NCBI GenBank assembly: GCA_038237515.1
Contig: JBBRYP010000028.1
Span: 1 to 46,089, forward strand
Length of the DNA stretch: 46,089 nt
DNA from: JBBQDZ01 sp038237515
GTDB lineage: Bacteria > Actinomycetota > Thermoleophilia > Gaiellales > Gaiellaceae
Reading direction: 5' to 3'
A model generated the notes under the pieces. The model ran no database searches, was not told where the DNA came from, and worked only from the letters and a program-made list of their open reading frames with translations. Of this stretch, positions 8,074 to 16,093 are shown one piece after another. Made by a program: the position numbers and the translations under genes. Position 1 is the stretch's first letter; each line of letters begins with the position of its first letter.

Positions 8074-8447
8074 CGCTCGACCATCACGGAGGTCGCCTTG
8101 ACGACGCCGGTCGCCGGCACCCCGGGCGCGAGCGCGAGCGCCTCCACCGATTCGCTCGTCACGACCGCGACCACCATCGCCGGTGCCGTGACCTCGATCT
8201 CGACCTGTGCGAGAAGCCCGTCGACCTGGACGCTCCGGACGACGCCGTGGAACCGGTTCCGCGCGCTCAGGCGGTGCTCGTCGCGCCCGCGGATCCGCTC
8301 GATCTCGGCGAGCGGGACGAGCCGCCGGTTGGCCGCGTCGCGCTCGGTCTCGATCCGCCCGCTGCGATCCCAGCGGCGGAGGGTGTCGAGGCTGATCCCG
8401 AGCGCGCGGGCCGCCTCGGCGGCGGTGTAGAAATCCTTCGTCGTCAC
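8070..8447 (-). CDS. HTH-Mop regulator or molybdate-binding protein
   Basis: A 125-residue two-domain protein. Residues 5-50 form a MerR/excisionase-type helix-turn-helix (YTAAEAARALGISLDTLRRW, then GRIETERDAANRRLV). Residues 58-124 form a Mop/TOBE molybdate-binding domain (SARNRFHGVVRSVQVDGLLA ... VTSESVEALALAPG). It probably senses intracellular molybdate and controls modABC, or stores molybdate. The GTG start overlaps the ferritin-like stop (gTGA) and its stop overlaps modA, placing it inside the operon it may control. It is not a classical ModE, which has a LysR-type winged helix and two Mop domains. Confidence 0.85.
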   Translation of the reverse strand: MTTKDFYTAAEAARALGISLDTLRRWDRSGRIETERDAANRRLVPLAEIERIRGRDEHRLSARNRFHGVVRSVQVDGLLAQVEIEVTAPAMVVAVVTSESVEALALAPGVPATGVVKATSVMVER

Positions 8448-9028
8448 GCCAGGTAGAGGTCGAGGAAACGGGAGGCGGCTGGCTCGTCCAGAAGCTCGGG
8501 GAAGGAGATGCCGACGGGCCGGTTGGCGTGCAGCCGCTCGAGGCTGCTCAGATGCTCGGCCTCACTGGCGGCGATCCGCGCGAAGGTGGTCTTGAGATAC
8601 CGGTCGCTCACCGCGTCGACCGCGCCCAGGTACGTCCCGAGGAAGCCGGTCTCGAGCAGCGCGCCGAGCTCGGCGGCGGCGGCGCGGGAGGCGAAGGCGC
8701 GCGCGGGTAAGCCGTACTCGAGGTCGCCGGCCTGCGCCGGTGTCTGCCCCGCCCCTACGAGGATGCCCGCGATGGCGCGGTAGTGCTCCTCCTCGTTGAA
8801 GAGGGCGCGCCGGAGGAGCTTCTCCGCGTCACCCCTGAAAAGCTTCGCCTCGAGCGCGCGGGTGTAGAAGGCGATCGCCAGCAGCTCGACCGCGACGAGG
8901 AGCCGAGCCTGCGCGAGATCCTCGTCCCGGTAGGACCCGCTGGCGCGCGCGATCCTCCCGAGCACGCCGCCGGAGGCCACGGTGAGGCCTCCCGAAGCGC
9001 CGAGCCGGAGCAGCCCTCGACGGTCCAC
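8444..9028 (-). CDS. Ferritin-like domain protein with twin-arginine-type signal
   Basis: A 194-residue protein starting at GTG 9028. The N-terminus (VDRRGLLRLGASGG) resembles a twin-arginine signal peptide followed by a hydrophobic stretch. The rest is a four-helix bundle with ferritin-like metal-ligand spacing: a Glu in VAVELLAIAFY, NEEEHYRAIAG, ETGFLGTYLGAV and ASEAEHLSSLERL. Families of this type (ferritin_2-like) occur as exported proteins in Actinobacteria; the function is unknown. A TATCCT hexamer lies 7 nt before the GTG, so the transcript for this whole minus-strand unit may begin leaderless here. Confidence 0.82.
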   Translation of the reverse strand: MDRRGLLRLGASGGLTVASGGVLGRIARASGSYRDEDLAQARLLVAVELLAIAFYTRALEAKLFRGDAEKLLRRALFNEEEHYRAIAGILVGAGQTPAQAGDLEYGLPARAFASRAAAAELGALLETGFLGTYLGAVDAVSDRYLKTTFARIAASEAEHLSSLERLHANRPVGISFPELLDEPAASRFLDLYLA

Positions 9029-9035
9029 GCGCAAA

Positions 9036-9041
9036 AGGATA
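9036..9041 (-). promoter_or_regulatory. Putative -10 box (TATCCT), leaderless start of the ferritin-mod-cta unit
   Basis: TATCCT on the minus strand, 7 nt before the GTG at 9028, fits TAnnnT. Transcription would begin at or next to the start codon. No Shine-Dalgarno sequence precedes the gene. Confidence 0.45.
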
Positions 9042-9090
9042 ACGCATATGTATTGCCTATGCGCCAGCCGTGGGAACGTCGGCTCGGTAC

Positions 9091-9173
9091 GCTCCGGACG
9101 ACCGGGGTGCCCCTGAGCAGGGGCTGAGATCACACCCGTAGAACCTGATCCGGTTCGCACCGGCGAAGGGAGC
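9091..9173 (+). promoter_or_regulatory. TPP riboswitch (THI element)
   Basis: The stretch holds the conserved TPP aptamer: GGGGTGCCC with its P3 hairpin (GCCCCTGAGCAGGGGC), the invariant GCTGAGA, ACCCGTAGAACCTGATCCGG, a short TTCGCA loop and CCGGCGAAGGGAGC. Bases 9091-9095 (GCTCC) can pair with 9169-9173 (GGAGC). The GAAGGGAG strand that closes the aptamer is also the only ribosome binding site, 2-3 nt to 8 nt before the ATG at 9176. TPP binding should therefore hide the Shine-Dalgarno sequence directly. It sits just upstream of a permease, so high thiamin diphosphate would switch off precursor uptake. Confidence 0.96.
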
Positions 9174-9175
9174 GC

Positions 9176-10519
9176 ATGGCTTCGGAGGAGACGACGAGCT
9201 GGGGCATCGAGGAAGTTCCGGAGCGCCTTCGCGTGCTCGGTTTCCTCGACCTGCTGCTGCTCTGGGGCAACCTCTCGGTGAGCCTGCTGGTGATCGTCGC
9301 GGGCGCGCTGCTCGTGCCGGCGCTCTCGCTGAAGCTTGCGCTGCTGGCGATCGTCGTCGGCGCGCTCGGCGGAAACCTGATGCTCGGGCTCGCCGGCATG
9401 ATCGGGGCGGACGCCCGCGTGCCGGGGATGGTGCTCCTGCGGGCCCCGCTCGGCCGGCGCGGCTCGTACTTCCCGACGCTCCTGAACGTCGCTCAGAACC
9501 TCGGCTGGTCGATCTTCGAGCTCGTCGTCATCTCGACCGCGGCCGCGGCGCTCTCCGATCGCGTCTTCGGCTTCCGCGCGCGCCCGTTCTGGGCCGTCGT
9601 CTTCGGCGCGGTCTCGGTCGGGCTGGCCCTGCTCGGGCCGATCGGTTTCGTCCGCCGCTACGTCCGCCGCTTCGCCGTCTGGATCGTCCTGGCCTCGCTC
9701 GCCTACCTCACTTGGTGGGCGATCGACAGGTCGCACCTGCACGCGTTCTGGTCGGCGCCGGCGAAGGGCGGCTTCCCCTCCTTCTGGCAGGCGGTCGACC
9801 TCGTGATCGCGAGCGTGATCTCTTGGACCCCCCTCGCCGCCGACTACACCCGCTTTGCCCGCAGCCGGCGCGGGGCGTTCTGGGGAACCGGGCTCGGCTA
9901 TCTCGTGCCGACGATCTGGATGTTCGCGCTGGGCGCGCTCCTGCTGCTGGCCAGGAACATCTCCGACGCGGCGCAGATCCCGGCCGCGGTCGCCGCCGGC
10001 GGCATCCTCAGCATCGTCGCCCTGCTCGCGATCACGGTCGACGAGAGCGACGAGGCGTTCGCCGACATCTACTCCACCGCGATCTCGATCCAGAACGTCC
10101 TCCCGCGCGTCTCCCAGCGGCTCCTGATCGTCCTCGTCTCCGTCGCCGCGACCGCCGGCGCGGCCCTCATCGACCTGCGCAACTACCAGACCTTCCTCTT
10201 CCTGCTCGGATCGTTCTTCGTACCGTTGTTCGGCGTGCTGCTCGCAGACTGGCTGCTCGCCGGCGCGCGCTACACACCGGAATCGATCCTGTCCGCCCCG
10301 GCGATCCGCCCGGAGCAGCTCGCAGCGTGGGTCGCAGGGTGCGCCCTCTACCAGTGGCTCCTGCCGCAGGGCCCGGCCTGGTGGCTCCACCTCATCCACC
10401 ACAGCTCCGGCCCCGTCGACTTCACAGCCTCGCTCCCGAGCTTCGCGGCGAGCTTCGGGCTGGCGCTCCTCGCGGGGCTTCTCCTACGCCGGCCGCGCCT
10501 GCGCCTCGCCGGCGCGTAG
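9176..10519 (+). CDS. cytX: CytX-like thiamin-precursor (HMP) permease, NCS1 family
   Basis: A 447-residue membrane protein with about 12 helices, of the nucleobase:cation symporter-1 family. The N-terminus (LLLLWGNLSVSLLVIVAGAL) and the LNVAQNLGWSIFELVVISTAA and SWTPLAADYTRFAR motifs match cytosine/HMP permeases of the CytX group. The TPP riboswitch directly upstream marks the substrate as a thiamin precursor, most likely hydroxymethylpyrimidine; that is inference from context plus family. It is a single-gene unit diverging from the ferritin-like gene. Its TAG stop shares a base with the palindromic element that follows. Confidence 0.9.
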   Translation: MASEETTSWGIEEVPERLRVLGFLDLLLLWGNLSVSLLVIVAGALLVPALSLKLALLAIVVGALGGNLMLGLAGMIGADARVPGMVLLRAPLGRRGSYFPTLLNVAQNLGWSIFELVVISTAAAALSDRVFGFRARPFWAVVFGAVSVGLALLGPIGFVRRYVRRFAVWIVLASLAYLTWWAIDRSHLHAFWSAPAKGGFPSFWQAVDLVIASVISWTPLAADYTRFARSRRGAFWGTGLGYLVPTIWMFALGALLLLARNISDAAQIPAAVAAGGILSIVALLAITVDESDEAFADIYSTAISIQNVLPRVSQRLLIVLVSVAATAGAALIDLRNYQTFLFLLGSFFVPLFGVLLADWLLAGARYTPESILSAPAIRPEQLAAWVAGCALYQWLLPQGPAWWLHLIHHSSGPVDFTASLPSFAASFGLALLAGLLLRRPRLRLAGA

Positions 10520-10677
10520 GGCCTGTCCGAGAAGTGGCCACGGTGGATGACACGCGGCACGCGTCTCGAGGCAAAGACGCAGGGAGCGTCGATATGCGGC
10601 ATATCTGCGCGACCGAGGACGCCGCATCGAGGCGCGTGACGCCTGTCAGGCGCCCTGGTTACTTTTTGGGCAGGCCC
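10519..10677. repeat. 159-nt imperfect palindrome (MITE-like element)
   Basis: The termini are GGGCCTGTCC (10519-10528) and GGGCAGGCCC (10668-10677). The centre is a perfect GATATGC-G-GCATATC (10591-10605), and both have exactly the same midpoint at 10598. The outer 54 bases of each arm pair at roughly three positions in four without gaps (for example TGACAcGCG against TGACAgGCG). The first base is the last base of the cytX stop codon. It encodes nothing recognisable. It could be a non-autonomous mobile element, and as RNA it would act as a strong hairpin after cytX. Confidence 0.75.
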
Positions 10678-10703
10678 TTTAACCACCCGCGCTCCGCTGT
10701 CAC

Positions 10704-10709
10704 TACCAT
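10704..10709 (+). promoter_or_regulatory. Putative -10 box (TACCAT) for the DUF4129-MoxR-DUF58 operon
   Basis: TACCAT lies exactly 6 nt before the GTG at 10716, fitting a leaderless TAnnnT promoter. Confidence 0.45.
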
Positions 10710-10715
10710 GGCCGC

Positions 10716-11597
10716 GTGGCGAGCGGCGGCCCGCACGCGAGTCGTCCCGGGCGCCGACTGGCGCTCGTCGGGGTCGGCCTGCTCTCGCTGCTCACGGTCG
10801 TCGCCGTCGCGAGTCGGGGGCATGCCCCCGGCGGGGGTGGGGGCGCCTCGAAGCACGTCCGTCCCGCGATCCTCTTCGAGTACTTCGTCCTCATGCTCTT
10901 CGTCGGCTTCGCGGTCGCCGCCGCGATCATGTTCCACACCTTCTGGGAGACCCGGCACGAGCGTGCCTCGGCGCCCAGGCGCTCGTTCCCGCTGCGCGTG
11001 CTCCTGAGCCTGAGCTTTCTCGTCGTCGCCGTTCTCGCCTCCTTCTTCCTCTACCGCCACTACCACCGCACGACGGCTCAGCCTGGTGGCGCCGCAGGCG
11101 CGCCGGCCGGAAAGGGCCGCCTCCACCGCGGATCCTCGCCGAGCGCGCAGCCCGCGCCGTTCGACTGGGCGCCCGTCGTCGTCGTGCTCTCGATCTCCGG
11201 CGCAGGGGCGCTCGCCGGCGGCACGCTCTGGCTGCGGTCGAGGCGCCGTGAGGGTAGCGACCTCGAGAGCCTCGCCGCCGAGCTCTCGAGCCTCCTCGAC
11301 GAGACGCTCGACGACCTGCACGGAGAGAGCGACCCGCGGCGGGCGGTCATCGCGGCCTACGCGCGTATGGAGCGCATCCTCGCCTCCTACGGCGTCCCTC
11401 GCCGCGTCTTCGAGGCGCCGCACGAGTATCTCGCCCGCGTGCTCGAGGAGCTGCATGCGAGCGCGGCGTCGGTGACCGCGCTGACGGCCCTCTTCGAGCG
11501 GGCCAAGTTCAGCGGTCACGCGATCGGTTCCGATCTGAAGGAGGAGGCGATCGCGGCGCTCGCCGCCGTTCGCGACGAGCTGCGGAGCTACACCTGA
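10716..11597 (+). CDS. DUF4129 membrane protein
   Basis: A 293-residue protein with three membrane helices (about 14-33, 48-72 and 90-110) and another near 152-172. Its C-terminal cytoplasmic domain carries the DUF4129 signature (RRAVIAAYARMERILASYG, then PHEYLARVLEEL). DUF4129 domains are found at the end of TgpA-type transglutaminases or as stand-alone proteins beside MoxR and DUF58 genes, which is exactly the context here. The function is unknown; MoxR-DUF58 clusters are thought to act in chaperone-like maturation or cell-envelope stress. Starts at GTG 10716 in a leaderless arrangement. Confidence 0.85.
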   Translation: MASGGPHASRPGRRLALVGVGLLSLLTVVAVASRGHAPGGGGGASKHVRPAILFEYFVLMLFVGFAVAAAIMFHTFWETRHERASAPRRSFPLRVLLSLSFLVVAVLASFFLYRHYHRTTAQPGGAAGAPAGKGRLHRGSSPSAQPAPFDWAPVVVVLSISGAGALAGGTLWLRSRRREGSDLESLAAELSSLLDETLDDLHGESDPRRAVIAAYARMERILASYGVPRRVFEAPHEYLARVLEELHASAASVTALTALFERAKFSGHAIGSDLKEEAIAALAAVRDELRSYT

Positions 11598-12112
11598 GAG
11601 CGCGTGGCCCCACTGCCGGCGCGGCGGCGGCGCTTCTGACGGTCCTCCTCGGAGGGGCGCTCGTGTTCCGGCCGGGCGACCGCGGGGCGGCGCTCGACGC
11701 CTACGTACTCGCGCTCGGCGGGCTCCTCCTCGCCCTGCTCGTCGCCGCCACCCGCGAGGCGCTGCCCGCACCGGAACCCTCGCCGCTCGACGCAGCGCCC
11801 GCCCGTGCCGTGTCGCAACCGGCGCAGCTGGCCGAGCTGGCGCGGGTCGAGCGGGAGATCTCGCTCGCGACCGGCACCGCCTTCGACGTCCACTACCGGC
11901 TTCGCCCGGCGCTCCGCGAGGTGGCCGAGCATCGCCTCGCGACGCGGCGGGGCATCGACCTCGAGCGAGCGCCGGAGGCGGCCCAGGCGGTGCTCGGGGA
12001 CGAGACCTGGGCGATCGTCCGCCCGGACCGGGAGCGACCCGCCTACCACCACGCGCCGGGCGTGACGCTGGAGCGCGTTCGCCTGGCCGTCGAGGCTCTC
12101 GAGAGGATCTGA
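11594..12112 (+). CDS. Conserved small membrane protein of the MoxR cluster (probable CTG start)
   Basis: If started at CTG 11594 it is 172 residues: a first hydrophobic helix (AAAALLTVLLGGALVF), a second (AYVLALGGLLLALLVAA) and a soluble C-terminal domain rich in Arg, Glu and Ala. No ATG, GTG or TTG lies upstream of 11663 in this frame, and starting at the GTG 11663 would destroy the first helix. The CTG overlaps the previous stop (cTGA) and has GGAG 6 nt upstream. I do not recognise a family; proteins of this kind commonly lie between DUF4129 and MoxR genes in actinobacteria. Confidence 0.65.
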   Translation: MRARGPTAGAAAALLTVLLGGALVFRPGDRGAALDAYVLALGGLLLALLVAATREALPAPEPSPLDAAPARAVSQPAQLAELARVEREISLATGTAFDVHYRLRPALREVAEHRLATRRGIDLERAPEAAQAVLGDETWAIVRPDRERPAYHHAPGVTLERVRLAVEALERI

Positions 12113-12118
12113 CGCGCC

Positions 12119-13093
12119 GTGCTGGCTCTGCCGGACGTCGCCGCGAAGGCCAATCGCATCCTGGACGAGGTGGAGCGGGCGGTCGTCGGCAAGCGAGGAG
12201 CCCTGGAGCTCGTCCTGCTCGGGATCCTCGCGGAGGGACACGTCCTGATCGAGGATTTCCCCGGGCTCGCGAAGACGTTGATCGCGCGCTCGTTTGCGGC
12301 GGCCACGAGCCTGCGTTTCTCCCGCATCCAGTTCACCCCCGACCTGATGCCCTCCGACGTCACCGGCTCCTCGATCTTCGACCAGCGAGCGGGCGAGTTC
12401 GAGTTCCGGCCCGGCCCGGTGTTCGCAAACCTGCTGCTGGCGGACGAGATCAACCGGGCGCCGCCGAAGACCCAGGCCGCGCTGCTGGAGGCGATGCAGG
12501 AACGTCAGGTGACGAACGAAGGCGAGACGCGCCTGCTCGAGCGTCCCTTCCTCGTCCTCGCAACCCAGAACCCGATCGAGTACGAGGGCACCTATCCCCT
12601 GCCCGAGGCCCAGCTCGACCGCTTCCTGCTGCGAGTCGGGATCGGCTATCCGTCGCGTCAGGACGAGTGGGGCGTCGTGCGCCGGCGACTCGACCGGGGC
12701 ACGGACGAGGTGAGCCTCGAGCCGGTCGTCGACCGGGAGACCCTCGTCGCGATGCAGCGCGCGATCGAGCAGGTACACGTCGCGGAGAGCGTCGGCTACT
12801 ACATCGTCGACCTCGTCACGGCGACGCGCGGGCACTCGAGCGTCCAGGTTGGCTCGAGCCCTCGCGGCACGCTCGCGCTCGTGAAGCTCGCGCGCTGCCG
12901 GGCCGTCCTCGCCGGACGTGACTTCGTGACGCCGGACGACGTCAAGGCGGTCGCGCCCGCGGCTCTCGCGCACAGGCTCGCGCTGCGGCCGGAGCTTTGG
13001 GTGCAGCGCGTCAGCGCGCAGGACATCGTCTCCGACCTGTTGAGGTCGGTTCCGACTCCCGTCGCGGAGGACGTCGCGCGAGCGGCGGGATGA
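12119..13093 (+). CDS. MoxR-family AAA+ ATPase
   Basis: A 324-residue AAA+ ATPase. The MoxR-type Walker A is EDFPGLAKT (about residues 42-50), Walker B is LLLADEINRAPPKTQAALLE (about 105-124) and sensor I is in LATQNPIEYEGTYPLPEAQLDRF. These are the defining motifs of MoxR. Members act as chaperones that mature or activate partner proteins, usually ones with von Willebrand-type domains; the DUF58 gene overlapping it (ATGA) is the likely partner. Starts at GTG six bases after the preceding stop. Confidence 0.93.
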   Translation: MLALPDVAAKANRILDEVERAVVGKRGALELVLLGILAEGHVLIEDFPGLAKTLIARSFAAATSLRFSRIQFTPDLMPSDVTGSSIFDQRAGEFEFRPGPVFANLLLADEINRAPPKTQAALLEAMQERQVTNEGETRLLERPFLVLATQNPIEYEGTYPLPEAQLDRFLLRVGIGYPSRQDEWGVVRRRLDRGTDEVSLEPVVDRETLVAMQRAIEQVHVAESVGYYIVDLVTATRGHSSVQVGSSPRGTLALVKLARCRAVLAGRDFVTPDDVKAVAPAALAHRLALRPELWVQRVSAQDIVSDLLRSVPTPVAEDVARAAG

Positions 13094-14370
13094 GGCGCGC
13101 AGCGTCCCCGAAGACGGGCGCCTATGCGGGTCTCGCGGCGATCGGCCTCCTGGCGGCGCTCGTCCTTGGCCGTCCGGAGCTCGTCGCGCTAGCCGTCCCT
13201 TTCGTCTTGGCGCTGGCCGCCGGGTTCGCCCTGGCCGAGTCGCCCGACCCGCAGATCGTGCTCCGCGTCGAGCGTGAGCGGGCGATCGAAGGCGACGAGC
13301 TGAATGTCGAGATCGAGCTTCGCTCCGCGTCGTCGCTCGAGCAGCTCGAGGTGCTCCTGGCCCTCCCCGCGGGGCTCTCTCTCGCCTCCGGCGAGAACCC
13401 GACGGTGCTCCGACTGCCTGAGGGGGAGCCCGCGATCGTCGAGCTGCGGCTTCGCTGCGACCGCTGGGGCGGGTACCTGCTGGGGGAGATCGAGCTGCGC
13501 GGCCGCGACCGGCTCGGCCTGCACGTCTACCAGGCGCGCGCCGACCGGCGAGTGCCGCTGAAGGTCTACCCGCGCGCGGAGGCGCTCAGATCGGCGGTCC
13601 GTCCGCTCGAGACGCAGCTCTACTCGGGAAACCAGGTCGCCCGCGTGCGCGGCGAGGGCATCGAGTTCGCCGAGATCCGACCCTTCGCACCGGGCGACGT
13701 CGTCCGACGGGTCAACTGGCGGGCGAACGCGCGGCGCGGCTCGCTGTGGGTGAACGTGCACCACCCGGAGCGGGACGCCGAGGTGATCCTGTTCCTCGAC
13801 AGCTTCAGCGAGGTGCGCCGTGCCGACGGCGGCGCCGGGACGCTCGACCTCTCCGTCCGGGCGGCGGCCTCGCTCGCCTCCGCCTACGTCGGCGCCCGGG
13901 ACCGGGTGGGCGTGGTGGGGTTCGGCGGCATCCTGCGCTGGCTCGAGCCGGGAACGGGTCTCGCTCAGCTCTACCGGATCGTCGACGCCCTGATCGACAC
14001 CGAGATCTCGCTGAGCTATGCCTGGAAGGGCATCGAGGTGATCCCCGCGCGCATGCTTCCGCCGCAGGCCCTCGTCCTCGCGATCTCGCCACTCCTCGAC
14101 GAGCGGGCGGTCTCCGCGCTGCTCGACCTGCGCGGGCGCCGCTTCGACGTCGCCGTCGTCGAGGTCTCGCCGTTGTCGTTCGCGGTCCCCGGCCCGGGCG
14201 AGCTCGGCGACCTCGCCCACCGGCTCTGGCGGCTTCGCCGGGAGGCGCTGCGCGCGCGCTACCAGCGCCAGGGCGTCGCCGTCGTCGAGTGGCGCGACGG
14301 CATGCCGCTCGCGGCCGCCCTCGAGGAGGTGACGGCATTCAGGCGCCACGCCCGGCTCACGCGCGTGTAG
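13090..14370 (+). CDS. DUF58 protein (vWA-like partner of MoxR)
   Basis: A 426-residue protein. Two N-terminal membrane helices (about 12-50) are followed by a beta-rich segment and the DUF58 core: GEGIEFAEIRPFAPGDVVRR, then VNWRANARRGSLWVN and LFLDSFSEV, the last being a modified MIDAS-like start of a vWA fold. DUF58 proteins accompany MoxR ATPases widely. The ATG overlaps the moxR stop (ATGA). The 3' end overlaps the next gene if that gene starts at the ATT discussed there. Confidence 0.9.
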   Translation: MRRAASPKTGAYAGLAAIGLLAALVLGRPELVALAVPFVLALAAGFALAESPDPQIVLRVERERAIEGDELNVEIELRSASSLEQLEVLLALPAGLSLASGENPTVLRLPEGEPAIVELRLRCDRWGGYLLGEIELRGRDRLGLHVYQARADRRVPLKVYPRAEALRSAVRPLETQLYSGNQVARVRGEGIEFAEIRPFAPGDVVRRVNWRANARRGSLWVNVHHPERDAEVILFLDSFSEVRRADGGAGTLDLSVRAAASLASAYVGARDRVGVVGFGGILRWLEPGTGLAQLYRIVDALIDTEISLSYAWKGIEVIPARMLPPQALVLAISPLLDERAVSALLDLRGRRFDVAVVEVSPLSFAVPGPGELGDLAHRLWRLRREALRARYQRQGVAVVEWRDGMPLAAALEEVTAFRRHARLTRV

Positions 14371-14876
14371 CGCTGGCCGCAGGCTCCGCCGCCGCGGGCG
14401 CGTTGACGGCGGCCTATCCGGCGCTCGCGGCGGAACGCCTCGCGTGGCTCGTCGGCGCGACGGGCGCGGCCGCGGTCGCGCTGCTCACGGTCGCGGTCGT
14501 CTTCCGTTCGAGGGTGCTCCTGCCGTGGGCGCTCGTCGGGCTCGGGGCGCAGTACGCGCTCTGGCTCGAGCTGCGCGGCGGGCGGATCGACGAGCGGGCG
14601 CCCGTCGTCGCCGCGGGAATCCTCCTTGCCGCCGAGCTTGGCTACTGGAGCCTCGAGCGGACGGCGAGGGGCCGCGCCGCGGGCGAGCTCGCCGCGCGCC
14701 GGCTGCTGGTCATCCTGGGGCTTCTCTGCGGTGCTCTGCTCGTCTGCGCGGGGATTCTTGCGGCAGGCACCGTCGCCGTCCGCGGGAGCGCCGCGGTCGA
14801 GGCGGTCGGGGTGGCCGCAGCGGTCGGTGTCCTCGCGCTCGTCTGGCGCCTCGCCCGGCCAGAAGCGCGCCCGTGA
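14337..14876 (+). CDS. Multi-helix membrane protein of the MoxR cluster (start uncertain, possibly ATT)
   Basis: The open frame ends at 14876 and encodes five to six hydrophobic helices separated by short charged loops; no family is recognised. No ATG, GTG or TTG lies close to the DUF58 stop. A strong Shine-Dalgarno sequence GAGGAGG (14323-14329) is followed after 7 nt by an in-frame ATT (14337), which would give 179 residues with a positively charged N-terminus (QAPRPAHAR) before the first helix. The alternative is TTG at 14403 (157 residues), which removes half of that helix. The stop overlaps the PfkB start (gTGA). Confidence 0.6.
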   Translation: MQAPRPAHARVALAAGSAAAGALTAAYPALAAERLAWLVGATGAAAVALLTVAVVFRSRVLLPWALVGLGAQYALWLELRGGRIDERAPVVAAGILLAAELGYWSLERTARGRAAGELAARRLLVILGLLCGALLVCAGILAAGTVAVRGSAAVEAVGVAAAVGVLALVWRLARPEARP

Positions 14877-15688
14877 GCACTGTTGCGGTCCTCGGCAACC
14901 TCTCGCTCGACCGAATCGACGGCGCAGCGCCCCGCATCGGCGGGGGCCCCTACCACGCGGCAAGGGCGCTCCGTGCGGTCGCGCGGCCGGCTAGCGTCGT
15001 CGTCAAGTTCGGGCGAAGCGACCGGGAGGCGCTGCTGCCGCGCCTCGCTGGAATCGGCCTCCCCGTCACCTGGCGCGCCGGCGCCGTCACGGCAGCCTTT
15101 CGCATCGATCACGCGGGCGAGGAGCGGTCGATGCAGGTCGAGGCGGTCGGCGACCGGTGGGCACCGGAGGAGGTGCCGGCCTGGATCGAGGCGGCCCTGG
15201 CTCACACGACGCACCTGCACGTCGCGCCGCTCACGCGGGCCGACTTCCCGGCGCCCACACTCGCGGCGCTCGCGCGGAAGCGGCGCCTCTCGCTCGACGG
15301 CCAGGGGCTCGTCCGTGTGCCGCGGGAAGGCCCGCTCGAGCTCGACGCCGACTACGACCCCGCCCTCCTCGAGCACATCTCGATCCTGAAGCTCTCCGAG
15401 GAGGAGGCGCGCGTGCTCGTGGGCAGCGTCGATGGCCCCGCGCTCGCGAGCCTCGGCGTTCCCGAGGTCGTCGTGACCCTCGGCTCGAGCGGCTCACTCG
15501 TCGTCACCGCCGGGGGCGTAGAACGCATTCCGACCCGTCGGCTTGCGCCTACCGTCGACCCCACGGGCGCGGGCGACGCCTTCGCCGCGGCCTACCTCGT
15601 CGCGCGCAGCGGCGGCTTCGCGCCGGCCGCCTCGGCGCGCTGGGCATCCGGCGTCGTCGCCGGGCTGCTCGGGAGGCGGATCCGCTGA
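14873..15688 (+). CDS. PfkB-family sugar or nucleoside kinase
   Basis: A 271-residue ribokinase-fold enzyme that phosphorylates a sugar, nucleoside or similar alcohol using ATP. The N-terminal GNLSLDRI and IGGGPYHAARAL match the PfkB substrate-binding start. The C-terminal DPTGAGDAFAAAYL holds the anion hole and the catalytic Asp. It is a little shorter than ribokinase and lacks an obvious lid insertion. The substrate is unknown. The GTG overlaps the stop of the preceding membrane protein; it is followed immediately by a small protein that probably starts inside its stop codon. Confidence 0.88.
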   Translation: MSTVAVLGNLSLDRIDGAAPRIGGGPYHAARALRAVARPASVVVKFGRSDREALLPRLAGIGLPVTWRAGAVTAAFRIDHAGEERSMQVEAVGDRWAPEEVPAWIEAALAHTTHLHVAPLTRADFPAPTLAALARKRRLSLDGQGLVRVPREGPLELDADYDPALLEHISILKLSEEEARVLVGSVDGPALASLGVPEVVVTLGSSGSLVVTAGGVERIPTRRLAPTVDPTGAGDAFAAAYLVARSGGFAPAASARWASGVVAGLLGRRIR

Positions 15689-16077
15689 GAGCGATCGTCG
15701 AGACCGTCGCAGGTACCTACGCGATCGACCTCGACACGGACGAGGTCGAGCCGGCGCCGGAGAGTGCGGCGGCCCCGGCCACTCCGGTGGAGGTCCCGCT
15801 CCCGCGCGTGTGTGCGACGGCCGCGGCCGGCTCGACCGTCGTCGCCGCAGTGCGGGCGCGGCCGCCGCTCCTCGTCTCCCACGACGCCGGCACAACCTGG
15901 CGCGAGTCCGGCCGCGGTCTGCCGCCAGCGGTGGACGTTGCCATCTCGCAGGATGATCCCGATGCGATCCTCTTCTCCGGGCGCAACCGCGTCTATCTCT
16001 CCCGCGACGGTGGACGCTTCTGGCAGGCCCTCGCCATCGAGCTCCCGGAGATCCGGTTCGTGGCGTTCGAGCTGTAG
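15685..16077 (+). CDS. Small BNR/sialidase-repeat-like protein (probable CTG start)
   Basis: From CTG 15685 the product is 130 residues. It begins RAIVETVAGTYAIDLDTDEV and contains two BNR/Asp-box-like motifs, SHDAGTTWRESG and SRDGGRFWQAL, each S-x-D-x-G-x-x-W, known from beta-propeller repeats of sialidases and WD40/YCF48-like proteins. Only about two blades are present, too few for a full propeller. No ATG, GTG or TTG precedes these residues; the CTG overlaps the kinase stop (cTGA) and has GGGAGG 8 nt upstream. Function unknown. Confidence 0.65.
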   Translation: MRAIVETVAGTYAIDLDTDEVEPAPESAAAPATPVEVPLPRVCATAAAGSTVVAAVRARPPLLVSHDAGTTWRESGRGLPPAVDVAISQDDPDAILFSGRNRVYLSRDGGRFWQALAIELPEIRFVAFEL

Positions 16078-16093
16078 GTCCCCCTGAGAGTTG

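Noticed and set aside
7108..8430. Plus-strand open frame opposite modA and the Mop regulator
   Set aside because: Antisense shadow; no motifs.
9029..10402. Upstream extension of the ferritin-like gene to 652 codons
   Set aside because: The extension is antisense to the CytX-like permease and the riboswitch and has the composition of a shadow frame; GTG 9028 gives a normal signal peptide.
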